A DNA stretch of 64,000 nucleotides from Mucilaginibacter phenanthrenivorans (lineage in GTDB: Bacteria; Bacteroidota; Bacteroidia; Sphingobacteriales; Sphingobacteriaceae): positions 212,984 through 276,983 of the forward strand of contig NZ_JAHVAP010000012.1 in NCBI RefSeq assembly GCF_024721155.1, given 5' to 3'. Position numbers and translations under genes: made by a program. Position 1 is the first letter of the stretch. Each line of letters opens with the position of its first letter. Under the pieces are notes generated by a model, which searched no databases, was not told the origin of the DNA, and saw only the letters and a program-made list of their open reading frames with translations. Positions 17,034 to 25,091 of this stretch are shown piece after piece.

Positions 17034-18083
17034 TCAGTGGGCCGGGGGACTAAACGCATTCCATCCCTGCGCTGTTAATGCATGTACCGCACCGGCCTTT
17101 GTAACCAGGTTACAGCCTGCTGATGGCTCGGTGATGTAGCCAATGATGGTGATATCCATTTTAAACTTGATCTTGTCGTAGTCGGCTTGTTTAACGGTGA
17201 AGAGGAGTTCATAGTCCTCGCCGCCGCTTAATGCACAAACTGTTGGGTCCAGGTTAAACTCGCGGGCGGTATCAAATGTCATTGGGTCAAGCGGGATCTT
17301 TTCCTCGTATAAATTACAGCCCTTATTGCTTTGCTTGCAAATGTGTAAAAGCTCAGAAGCCAGGCCGTCTGATATGTCGATCATTGCAGTTGGTTTTACT
17401 TCAATTTCCTGTAGCAGGTCGATGATATCCTTACGGGCTTCGGGTTTTAGCTGGCGTTCGACGATGTAATCCTTTCCTTCCAGGTCGGGTTGGATATTTG
17501 GGTTTTCGAGATATATTAGTTTTTCGCGCTCCAGCAACTGTAGCCCGGTATAGGCACCGCCCAGGTCGCCGGATACGCAGATCAGATCACCCTCTTCGGC
17601 GCCATTACGGTATACCACATCCTTTTCATCGGCATAACCTATTGATGTTATACTGATCACGAGTCCTTGTTTTGACGATGAGGTATCGCCGCCAACAATG
17701 TCGACGCCGTACTTATCGCACGCAAGGTAAATTCCATCATACAATTCCTCAACGGCTTCCAGCGGAAATTTACTGCTGATACCGATAGAAACCGTAACCT
17801 GTGACGCTGTTCCGTTCATGGCATAAATATCGCTCAGGTTTACCTGTATGGCCTTATAACCCAAATGCTTCAATGGCGTATATGCCAAATCGAAGTGAAT
17901 CCCCTCCAGCAGTAAATCGGTTGAAATGAGCGTTTTTTTTCCGGCGAAATCAAGCACAGCGGCATCGTCGCCAACACCTTTTGTGGTGCTTTTTTGGGTT
18001 AATTTTATATTTTTTGTCAGGTAATCTATCAACCCAAACTCACCTAACGCTTCAATATTTGTTCTTTCCTTGTTATCAAACAT
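17034..18083 (-). CDS. thiL: Thiamine-monophosphate kinase ThiL
   Basis: A 349-residue protein that phosphorylates thiamine monophosphate to thiamine pyrophosphate using ATP. The N-terminal FGLIDYLTKN is followed by the metal and nucleotide site GVGDDAAVLD. Further family features are STDLLLEGIHFD, KAIQVNLSDIYAMNG, VGGDTSSSKQGL, MIDISDGLASELLHI and ALSGGEDYELLFT. A longer frame upstream to 18212 exists, but it covers a dispersed repeat and an AT-rich leader, so the Met at 18083 is chosen. No TPP riboswitch is visible, and no other thiamine gene lies nearby. Confidence 0.94.
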   Translation of the reverse strand: MFDNKERTNIEALGEFGLIDYLTKNIKLTQKSTTKGVGDDAAVLDFAGKKTLISTDLLLEGIHFDLAYTPLKHLGYKAIQVNLSDIYAMNGTASQVTVSIGISSKFPLEAVEELYDGIYLACDKYGVDIVGGDTSSSKQGLVISITSIGYADEKDVVYRNGAEEGDLICVSGDLGGAYTGLQLLEREKLIYLENPNIQPDLEGKDYIVERQLKPEARKDIIDLLQEIEVKPTAMIDISDGLASELLHICKQSNKGCNLYEEKIPLDPMTFDTAREFNLDPTVCALSGGEDYELLFTVKQADYDKIKFKMDITIIGYITEPSAGCNLVTKAGAVHALTAQGWNAFSPPAH

Positions 18084-18120
18084 ATCTTTTTTATGATTAC
18101 ACCGATGTTTTAGATTTAAA

Positions 18121-18168
18121 AATCCGCAATCTGTCAACATTATTATCCGCCGTAGGCGAAAAATTTTT
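18121..18168. repeat. Dispersed repeat, copy A (CTGTCAACAT...CCGCCGTAGGCG)
   Basis: Positions 18121-18168 match 19900-19950 over most of their length: both share CTGTCAACAT, ATCCGCCG-AGGCG and a run of A then T. The CCGCCG-AGGCG part can form a short hairpin. It lies in the thiL 5' region, preceded by a GATTACACCGAT string of the other dispersed family. Confidence 0.5.
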
Positions 18169-18382
18169 GGCTTTTCAGTATAAGCCTGCAAAAATACGAA
18201 AGCTAAACGCAATTATCAGGATTACTGTAAAAACACCGTTACGCACCGTCTAAAACTATAAGATTATCAATTAGTTATAAAAACGTAAATTAACTATTTG
18301 GTCGTTTTTAATTTATACCATATAAATATTAACATTAGATTAATGTTCACTATGGATATTTGTAGTATAAATTACAAAAACT

Positions 18383-19837
18383 ATGAAATTTAGAAAATTA
18401 CTTATTGTTTGCGCCAGTATAATGCTTGTTATAGCCAGTTGTAAGAAGGATAATAAACTTCCCGGAGGAGGCAGTACAGGCAAAGGGGACACAACTGTTA
18501 CCACAAAGCCAACGCCATATACCATTACAGAGACTTTTGAAAGCGGGAAAAAACCAGGTTACGCCGCTGCCGATGTCACCCTTAGCACCGGGTCGTGGAA
18601 TTTTAACGATGCCCTGATTGGCAACTTGGCTGGTGACGTAAAGGATGGTAACTGGGCTGTTCGCCTGCGCACCGGCGATATCGCCATGAACTTTGATATC
18701 AACGGCTTAACCCAGATCAGCATAAAACATGCTAAATATGGTTCGGACGCGAGTTCAGTTTGGCAGTTAAAAATGTCGACAGACGGTGGCGCAACTTATA
18801 CTCAAGTTGGTGCTGATATCAACGAAACCAATACAACCCTGGTTACCGATTCATTTAAGGTAAGCACCACAGCAAAGGTTCGGTTCGAGATTGTAAAAAC
18901 AGGCACAACCCGCATCAACATTGATGACATTACCTTTAAAGGTACTGGAGATCCGGGTTTAACTGTTGGTCCGCCGGATACAACCGGCGGAGTGGATACC
19001 ACAGGTACCGGCACATCTTCTAAAACCCGTGGTGTTACTGTAGGCCCGGATGCACCACCCGCAAGCGGCGACAACAGCGATCTTTTATTCGGCAATCCAT
19101 CAGGCGCAGTAAATTCCGTAGCCATGATGGATAACTACCTGATAGACCAAGGTTATTACACGGAATCATACAACAGTACCAAGGCTGAACCGAACTGGGT
19201 AAGCTGGCACCTGGATGCAAGTAACATCACCAACGTAAGCGACCGCCTAAATAATTTCGCTGGATTCAGTGGTTTGCCATCCGGCTGGTATACGGTACAA
19301 AGCAATAGCTACAATTACAGCACCTATGGATTCGACAGGGGGCATAACTGCCCTTCAGCCGATCGTACCAGCTCAGTAAATGCCAACTCAGCTACGTTTT
19401 TAATGACGAATATGATCCCGCAGGCACCTCAAAACAACCAACAAACCTGGGGTAATTTAGAGAACTATTTACGTGAACAGGTAGTTGCAGGCAACGAAGT
19501 TTATATTATTATGGGCAGCTACGGCACAGGCGGTACAGGTGTAAATGGGCCATTCAGCAGCATAACCGCGCCGGACAACGGCCATGTAAACGTACCAAGT
19601 AATGTTTGGAAAGTTGCAGTGATCATACCGGTTGGCGACGGCGATGTTAATAGGGTAACCGCATCAACCAGGGTTATCGCGGTGAATACACCAAACATCA
19701 ACAGTATAAATTCTGATTGGAAGCAGTATATCGTAACTGTAAAGGATATTGAAACCGCAACTGGTTATAGCTTATTAACAGCTTTATCACCAACTGTGCG
19801 GGCAAGTTTGGAAGTGAAAAAGGATAGTGGGAATTAA
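18383..19837 (+). CDS. Secreted or lipid-anchored DNA/RNA non-specific endonuclease
   Basis: A 484-residue protein. The leader LLIVCASIMLVIASC is a lipoprotein signal. Residues ~45-190 resemble a jelly-roll or carbohydrate-binding-type module (FESGKKPGYAAADVTLSTG). A Gly/Thr-rich linker leads to the nuclease domain, with the catalytic signature DRGHNCPSADRT (His general base), the metal-binding Asn region TNMIPQAPQNNQQTWGNLE and YIIMGSYG. Members degrade extracellular nucleic acids without sequence preference. The likely role is nutrient or phosphate scavenging, or biofilm DNA turnover (inference). The gene stands alone with AT-rich upstream DNA. Confidence 0.9.
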   Translation: MKFRKLLIVCASIMLVIASCKKDNKLPGGGSTGKGDTTVTTKPTPYTITETFESGKKPGYAAADVTLSTGSWNFNDALIGNLAGDVKDGNWAVRLRTGDIAMNFDINGLTQISIKHAKYGSDASSVWQLKMSTDGGATYTQVGADINETNTTLVTDSFKVSTTAKVRFEIVKTGTTRINIDDITFKGTGDPGLTVGPPDTTGGVDTTGTGTSSKTRGVTVGPDAPPASGDNSDLLFGNPSGAVNSVAMMDNYLIDQGYYTESYNSTKAEPNWVSWHLDASNITNVSDRLNNFAGFSGLPSGWYTVQSNSYNYSTYGFDRGHNCPSADRTSSVNANSATFLMTNMIPQAPQNNQQTWGNLENYLREQVVAGNEVYIIMGSYGTGGTGVNGPFSSITAPDNGHVNVPSNVWKVAVIIPVGDGDVNRVTASTRVIAVNTPNINSINSDWKQYIVTVKDIETATGYSLLTALSPTVRASLEVKKDSGN

Positions 19838-19899
19838 AGCACAGATTTCACTGATTAAGACTAGGGATTTCACCGATTAAAAGTGGATAATTCCTAGAA

Positions 19900-19950
19900 A
19901 ATCGCGCAACCTGTCAACATAATATCCGCCGAAGGCGGGAAAATTTTTTT
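19900..19950. repeat. Dispersed repeat, copy B
   Basis: The second copy of the CTGTCAACAT...CCGCCG-AGGCG unit found at 18121-18168. It lies downstream of the endonuclease gene, directly preceded by GATTTCACCGATTAAAA, as copy A is preceded by GATTACACCGAT. Confidence 0.5.
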
Positions 19951-19991
19951 TGAGTTTTTAGGGTTTGGATTAACCTCCCCCTTTTTTATCA

Positions 19992-20137
19992 TCATTGCGA
20001 GGAACGAAGCAATCTCTAAACTATACAGATCAGGGACCGGAAATATTTGTGGCGTGCAGTCAGCGGCTGTAAGGTCCAAATCAACATCAAGGTTCGTTGA
20101 TTGTCCTGTGCAGAGATTGCTTCGTTCCTCGCAATGA
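19992..20137. repeat. 146-bp MITE-like element with perfect 26-bp terminal inverted repeats, copy 1
   Basis: TCATTGCGAGGAACGAAGCA at the left end, extended to 26 bp (19992-20017), pairs perfectly with 20112-20137. The interior has ATCAGGGACCG and CAGCGGCTGTA, shared with a second copy at 45721-45869. No coding capacity. It sits between the endonuclease and nadA 3' ends. Confidence 0.8.
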
Positions 20138-20148
20138 CGCTGGGGATA

Positions 20149-21141
20149 TTATAACCCCAACCTCGCCGAGATCTCCAGCATTCTTTCAATAGGTTTTACA
20201 GCCTTTTCAATAATATGCTGAGGTACCGTTACTTCGGGATATTCATTTTTAAGGCACAAATACAATTTTTCCAATGTATTCCGCTTCATGTGCGGGCAAT
20301 CATTACAGGCACAGCTGTTATTTGGCGGGGCCGGGATAAATGTTTTCTCCGGGTTTTCCTTTTGCATCTGGTGCAAAATGCCTGCCTCTGTTGCTACTAT
20401 AAATTCCTTATCAGTATGATTTGATGCATATTTCAGGATGCCTGTTGTTGAGCCGATATAATCAGCCATCTGCAAAATAACATCCTCACATTCGGGGTGG
20501 GCAAGCAGCTTGGCTCCCGGGTGTCTTTCTTTTAGTTTGGTGATCTTCTCCCTCGAAAAAATCTCGTGAACCATACAGGCGCCGTTCCATAAAACCAGGT
20601 CTCTGCCGGTCTTTTTTGCTACGTAAGCTCCCAGGTTTTTGTCGGGCCCGAAGATGATCTTTTGATCTGCCGGCAGGCTTTCCACAATTCCTATTGCATT
20701 GCTCGATGTACAAACAATATCGCTCATTGCCTTCAGCTCGGCCGTACAATTTACATAAGTTATCACCAGGTGATCAGGATATTTTTCCTTAAACTTTTTA
20801 AACAAATGCGGCGGACAACTATCTGCTAATGAGCATCCTGCCTTTACGTCGGGTAATAAAACTTTTTTCGTAGGAGATAGAATTTTTGCTGTCTCGGCCA
20901 TAAAGTGAACCCCTGCGAAAACGATAATATCGGCATCAGTTTTTGCGGCTTGCTGCGATAATCCCAAACTATCGCCAATGTAATCAGCAATATCCTGGAT
21001 ATCGGGTTCCTGGTAATAATGGGCAAGGATAACAGCATTCTTTTCCTTTTTTAATTTTTCTATTTCAGCAAAAAGATCAAGCGACGGGTCTATTTCCTCG
21101 TCAACAAAACCTTTCACATTTATTTCTTCGAAGATATCCAT
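20149..21141 (-). CDS. nadA: Quinolinate synthase NadA
   Basis: A 330-residue [4Fe-4S] enzyme that condenses iminoaspartate with dihydroxyacetone phosphate to give quinolinate, the second step of de novo NAD synthesis. It shows VILAHYYQEPDIQDIADYIG, MAETAKIL, the cluster cysteines (in AGCSLADSCP, in VNCTAELKAM and in CACNDCPHM), and NKNLGAYV. Full length. It is divergent from nadB, whose product makes the iminoaspartate substrate, across a 408-bp AT-rich gap. Confidence 0.96.
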   Translation of the reverse strand: MDIFEEINVKGFVDEEIDPSLDLFAEIEKLKKEKNAVILAHYYQEPDIQDIADYIGDSLGLSQQAAKTDADIIVFAGVHFMAETAKILSPTKKVLLPDVKAGCSLADSCPPHLFKKFKEKYPDHLVITYVNCTAELKAMSDIVCTSSNAIGIVESLPADQKIIFGPDKNLGAYVAKKTGRDLVLWNGACMVHEIFSREKITKLKERHPGAKLLAHPECEDVILQMADYIGSTTGILKYASNHTDKEFIVATEAGILHQMQKENPEKTFIPAPPNNSCACNDCPHMKRNTLEKLYLCLKNEYPEVTVPQHIIEKAVKPIERMLEISARLGL

Positions 21142-21549
21142 TTCAACAATTCAATTAATAATAACTTCTTTTTATATATAAATAAAACTATTGTTATTAA
21201 GGTGTTAGTTATGTGTAAAACTCCTTTTAAAAAAGATGGTAAATATTTCTTTTAATAATTTATTAACATTAAATGTGCTTTTTTAAAGGCTTATTCTATT
21301 GATTTTTAGATTTCTATAATAAGCTAATTTTACTTTTAAAACATTTTTGTTAATACTTTATTACTTCTTAAAATGTTAGCTTTGGCACTTACAATGCTCA
21401 TAAGTCAGTTAAAAATTGTTACTATTTGAGCCAAAACGAAAGGTTATCAACCTTTCAATTACTTACTAAGTTTTTGCTTACACAAAATTAACATCTTTTG
21501 CTCGGCTTATTAACATCATATACAATTTTACACAAAGTACATATATAAC
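21142..21549. promoter_or_regulatory. AT-rich divergent nadA/nadB regulatory gap
   Basis: 408 bp between divergently transcribed nadA and nadB without a gene. The DNA is markedly AT-rich, with many A- and T-runs, and should contain promoters for both. I see no clear TAnnTTTG box and no strong operator palindrome. The length is larger than needed for two promoters, so an unrecognised regulator site is possible. Confidence 0.45.
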
Positions 21550-23142
21550 ATGACCAGAACTGTTGATTTCCTGGTAGTAGGATCAGGCATTGCCGGATTA
21601 AGTTTTGCCCTTAAGGCAGCCAAACATGGTAAGGTTCTGATAGTTACAAAGAGTAACGAAGACGAGTCGAACACTAAATATGCCCAGGGAGGGGTTGCTG
21701 TAGTTGTTGATAAAAAGGAAGATTCCTTTGAAAAACACATCGAAGACACCCTAATTGCCGGTGATGGCCTCTGCGATCGCGAAGCTGTTGAAGCAGTAGT
21801 TAAAGAGGGACCTGCCCGAATTAATGAAATTATTGATTACGGAACCAACTTTGATAAGACCAAGGAAGGGATTTATGACCTTGCAAAAGAGGGTGGACAT
21901 TCGGAATTCCGGGTGCTGCATTATAAGGATATTACCGGGTACGAAATTGAAAGATCGTTACTGGAACAGATCCATAACAATCCTAATATTGAAATTTTAA
22001 CTCATTATTTTGCTGTTGATCTGATCACTCAACACCACCAGGGTGTGTTTGTTGATAAATCTACGGCGGATATCACCTGTTACGGCATTTATGCCTTTAA
22101 TAACGAAACGCAGATAGTAGAGAAGATCCTTTCAAAAATTACGGTAATGGCATCGGGTGGTGCGGGACATATTTATTCTATCACCACAAACCCTACTATA
22201 GCAACAGGAGATGGCATAGCCATGGTTTACCGTGCTAAAGGAAAGGTGCGGAATATGGAGTTTATCCAGTTTCATCCCACGGCTTTATATAACCCTGGTG
22301 AATATCCTTCTTTTTTAATTTCAGAGGCTGTTCGCGGTTTTGGCGGTATACTAAAACGTACCAATGGTGAGGAATTTATGCAGGAATATGACGAGCGTAA
22401 ATCACTTGCGCCAAGGGATATTGTTGCAAGGGCTATAGATGCTGAGATAAAAAAATCAGGGGAGGATTTTGTTTATTTAGATATTCGCCACAGGAATAAA
22501 AAAGATATCCTGGCACATTTTCCAAACATTTATGCCAAGTGCCTGGAAATAGGTATAGATATGACAAAGGATATGATTCCTGTTGCGCCGGCCTGTCATT
22601 ATATGTGTGGAGGTATTATGGTTGATCATGTTGGCCGCTCGTCATTAATGCGCTTATATGCTTGTGGCGAATGCTCATCAACAGGTTTGCATGGAGCTAA
22701 CAGGTTGGCTTCCAATTCATTATTGGAGGCTTTGGTATTTGCGCATCGAATTTATAAGGATGCAATTAGCCAGGTAGATAATATTGTTGTTCCTGACAAT
22801 ATTCCTGATTGGGATGAAAAGGGTGTACAATTATCAAATGAGGATATCCTGGTTACACACAATGTTCGCGAGATGCAAAAGCTGATGAATGATTATGTGG
22901 GAATTGTTAGATCGGATTTCAGGTTAGAAAGAGCAATGCGCCGTTTAGGTTTGCTTTATGAAGAAACAGAGGATTTTTATAAAAAAACCAAGCTATCTGT
23001 AAAGCTTTGCGAGTTAAGAAATTTGATCCAGGTATCATTCCTGGTTGTAAAATCGGCTATGATGCGTAAGGAAAGCAGGGGTTTGCACTGGACAACTGAT
23101 TATCCTAAGCATGCTGATGTCATTGAGGATACGGTATTCTGA
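21550..23142 (+). CDS. nadB: L-aspartate oxidase NadB
   Basis: A 530-residue FAD enzyme oxidising L-aspartate to iminoaspartate, the first step of NAD synthesis. It has the N-terminal Rossmann GSGIAGLSFALKAA, the family motif EGGHSEFRVLHYKD, the active-site region EFIQFHPTALYNPG, AVRGFGGILKRTNGEEFM, LAPRDIVARAID, CHYMCGGIMVDHVGRSS and the FAD stretch ANRLASNSLLEALVFA. Full length. It is divergent from nadA, consistent with shared regulation. Confidence 0.96.
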   Translation: MTRTVDFLVVGSGIAGLSFALKAAKHGKVLIVTKSNEDESNTKYAQGGVAVVVDKKEDSFEKHIEDTLIAGDGLCDREAVEAVVKEGPARINEIIDYGTNFDKTKEGIYDLAKEGGHSEFRVLHYKDITGYEIERSLLEQIHNNPNIEILTHYFAVDLITQHHQGVFVDKSTADITCYGIYAFNNETQIVEKILSKITVMASGGAGHIYSITTNPTIATGDGIAMVYRAKGKVRNMEFIQFHPTALYNPGEYPSFLISEAVRGFGGILKRTNGEEFMQEYDERKSLAPRDIVARAIDAEIKKSGEDFVYLDIRHRNKKDILAHFPNIYAKCLEIGIDMTKDMIPVAPACHYMCGGIMVDHVGRSSLMRLYACGECSSTGLHGANRLASNSLLEALVFAHRIYKDAISQVDNIVVPDNIPDWDEKGVQLSNEDILVTHNVREMQKLMNDYVGIVRSDFRLERAMRRLGLLYEETEDFYKKTKLSVKLCELRNLIQVSFLVVKSAMMRKESRGLHWTTDYPKHADVIEDTVF

Positions 23143-23242
23143 ACCGGAATTTACTGATTTTTGAGATTAGTAGATGATCACTGGTGCTTGGATAGTATTT
23201 AAATGAATTAATAATTGTTGTATTAAATTGCTGATTTTTTAA

Positions 23243-23743
23243 ATGGGTCTGTTTGATTTTTTTAAGAAAGAAAAGAAATTAAATTTTGATATAAATAGTA
23301 GTTCACTAACTGAGTTGCTGGACAATGGAATATTGTTCGAAGATAATAGCAAGTTTTTACAGTGGGGAAAGACGATAAAAGATTTATCGAAGGTTGTTGA
23401 GGTAAAAGAAAAGCTTTTTGCAGATCGTACCGTGTATCAATGGGGTGAACGTAATATTTTAAAGGGTCTTGCCTTAAACCTAACTACTACCTATTGGAAT
23501 CATAGAGAAGATAGTGTTGATAAGAGGTTTAATTCAATTAACTTTTCTATATCCGGTGATGAAGCAATTAAGTATTTTGATTTAATAAAAATACATCTTC
23601 AAAAGGAGTTAGGCGAAGCGCGAAAAGAGGATAATTCTGGTACGCAAAGAACTTTAGATTGGCTTTTGAATGAAACCAGGTTGCGGCTTTATTTTTTTGA
23701 ACAACATACCTATAAATTAAATTTTGAAATAACCCGGCTGTAA
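23243..23743 (+). CDS. Uncharacterised 166-residue protein
   Basis: I do not recognise a family. The protein begins MGLFDFFKKEKKLNF, a short basic-amphipathic start seen in many small bacterial proteins, is soluble and mixed alpha/beta by appearance (LTELLDNGILFEDNSKFLQW, RTLDWLLNETRLRLYFFEQH), and has no signal peptide. The gene is visibly more AT-rich than nadB or mnmG. It lies 100 bp after nadB and 36 bp before a small membrane protein gene on the same strand; the two probably form a unit next to tRNA-Gly. Confidence 0.6.
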   Translation: MGLFDFFKKEKKLNFDINSSSLTELLDNGILFEDNSKFLQWGKTIKDLSKVVEVKEKLFADRTVYQWGERNILKGLALNLTTTYWNHREDSVDKRFNSINFSISGDEAIKYFDLIKIHLQKELGEARKEDNSGTQRTLDWLLNETRLRLYFFEQHTYKLNFEITRL

Positions 23744-23779
23744 AATATAATAAGATTGCTGGTTTTTATCTGGTTTACA

Positions 23780-24334
23780 ATGGGCAGAAGTTATTATTAT
23801 TTTACATTCTCTTTAGTACTTGTACTCTTTATAATAACTGTAAGGATTATTTACCTCGATTTCAGCGAAAATAATTCAATAGCTTTAGATGACATTTTAG
23901 CTGTTTTATTATTGATATTTGGTATCAGACTTATTGTAACAGGCTATAGAACAGGAGAATATATTATACTAGCTTTAATATTACTTTCGGTACTTGATTT
24001 AATAAAGTGGCATATTAATTTAAATGAGTCTTATTATATAAGCAGATCATATTTTAAAATTAGTGGTTTACGTTTTAATGTCTTCGCTTTCTTGCTCCTG
24101 GTATTTTACTGTTTAATAAACAGAGCCGGGTTGAAATATGCCGTCAATTATTTACTTCATGGATCAGCAGAAGAACAGAGAAGTGACAGGGATAAGAAGA
24201 TAAATTTCTATTACGATAAGTTTAATAACTGCACCCAAAAAGAATTGGAAGACGCTTTCGGGATGTTAAAAGATTATCCAGTTGAAGCACAAATAGCTTT
24301 ATATAAAATAAAAGAGGAAAAGGAAGCAAAATGA
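23780..24334 (+). CDS. Uncharacterised multi-pass membrane protein
   Basis: About 184 residues with four predicted membrane helices (YYFTFSLVLVLFIITVRII, DDILAVLLLIFGIRLIV, EYIILALILLSVLDLI, FNVFAFLLLVFYCLI) and a soluble, charged C-terminal ~55 residues (KKINFYYDKFNNCTQKELED). No family recognised. The ATG at 23780 is chosen; a TTG at 23756 is possible. It is AT-rich like the preceding gene. The last base of its stop codon is also the discriminator base of the tRNA-Gly gene on the opposite strand. Confidence 0.6.
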   Translation: MGRSYYYFTFSLVLVLFIITVRIIYLDFSENNSIALDDILAVLLLIFGIRLIVTGYRTGEYIILALILLSVLDLIKWHINLNESYYISRSYFKISGLRFNVFAFLLLVFYCLINRAGLKYAVNYLLHGSAEEQRSDRDKKINFYYDKFNNCTQKELEDAFGMLKDYPVEAQIALYKIKEEKEAK

Positions 24335-24406
24335 GCGGAAAACGGGATTCGAACCCGCGGCCTTCAGTTTGGGAAACTGATGCTCTACCAGCTGAGCTAT
24401 TTCCGC
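24334..24406 (-). tRNA. tRNA-Gly (anticodon CCC)
   Basis: The minus strand folds into a complete 73-nt cloverleaf: acceptor GCGGAAA/TTTCCGC, D-arm GCTC...GAGC, anticodon stem TCAGT/ACTGA with loop TTCCCAA (anticodon CCC, reading GGG), and T-arm GCGGG-TTCGAAT-CCCGT. The discriminator is U73, and no CCA is encoded. Its 3' end touches the stop codon of the convergent membrane-protein gene. Confidence 0.96.
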
Positions 24407-24578
24407 TTATACTTTATAAGATTGCACCGATTTTAAAATGATTAAGTGATATTAAATCTGTGTAATCTTTTTATAATCTGTGAAATCAAAACTTAATACA
24501 TCAAACATAAATAAAATTTGTTATCAAATAAGTAACAATCACTAATTCGCTAACTCACTAATTAAATAATTACCACAT

Positions 24579-25091
24579 ATGCCTGTTATACTGCCGGTTA
24601 GAAATATAAGCCCCTCATTTGGAAAGGAATGTTATATAGCACCAAATGCTACAATAGTTGGCGATGTGGAAATGGGTGATAATTGTTCTGTTTGGTTTAA
24701 TGCTGTGATCCGTGGAGATGTACATTATATAAAAATAGGCAACAATACCAATATACAGGACGGAGCCGTGATTCATGCCAGCTACCAATACGCTGCTACC
24801 AATATCGGCGATAATGTGTCTGTAGGCCACAATGCCATTGTACACGGCTGCACATTAAAAAATAATGTGTTAATCGGCATGGGCGCTATTGTAATGGATC
24901 ATGCCATTGTGGAGGAATATGTAATTATTGGCGCAGGATCTGTCGTGCTGGAGAAAACTATCTGCGAGTCAGGATTTTTATATGCAGGTACGCCGGCAAA
25001 GAAGATCAAGCCATTAACTCCTGAACAGAAGGAAATGCTTGATCGTTTACCAAATAACTATATTATGTATTCCGGTTGGTTTAAGGAGTAG
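24579..25091 (+). CDS. Gamma-class carbonic anhydrase-like hexapeptide-repeat protein
   Basis: A 170-residue left-handed beta-helix protein with repeated [IV]G-x-x-x-x-[IV] hexapeptides from ~10 to 140 and the zinc-site histidines in VIHASYQY, VGHNAIVHGCTL. The C-terminal helix TPEQKEMLDRLPNNYI is typical of the YrdA/PaaY group. Members are trimeric zinc or iron proteins; some hydrate CO2, while many have no proven activity. Cytoplasmic. Its last 11 bp overlap the 3' end of the convergent Ig-like lipoprotein gene. Confidence 0.92.
   Translation: MPVILPVRNISPSFGKECYIAPNATIVGDVEMGDNCSVWFNAVIRGDVHYIKIGNNTNIQDGAVIHASYQYAATNIGDNVSVGHNAIVHGCTLKNNVLIGMGAIVMDHAIVEEYVIIGAGSVVLEKTICESGFLYAGTPAKKIKPLTPEQKEMLDRLPNNYIMYSGWFKE

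Noticed and set aside
17034..18253. TPP riboswitch for thiL
   Set aside because: No CUGAGA/ACCUGA-type THI-box elements in the leader. The upstream DNA is repeat sequence.
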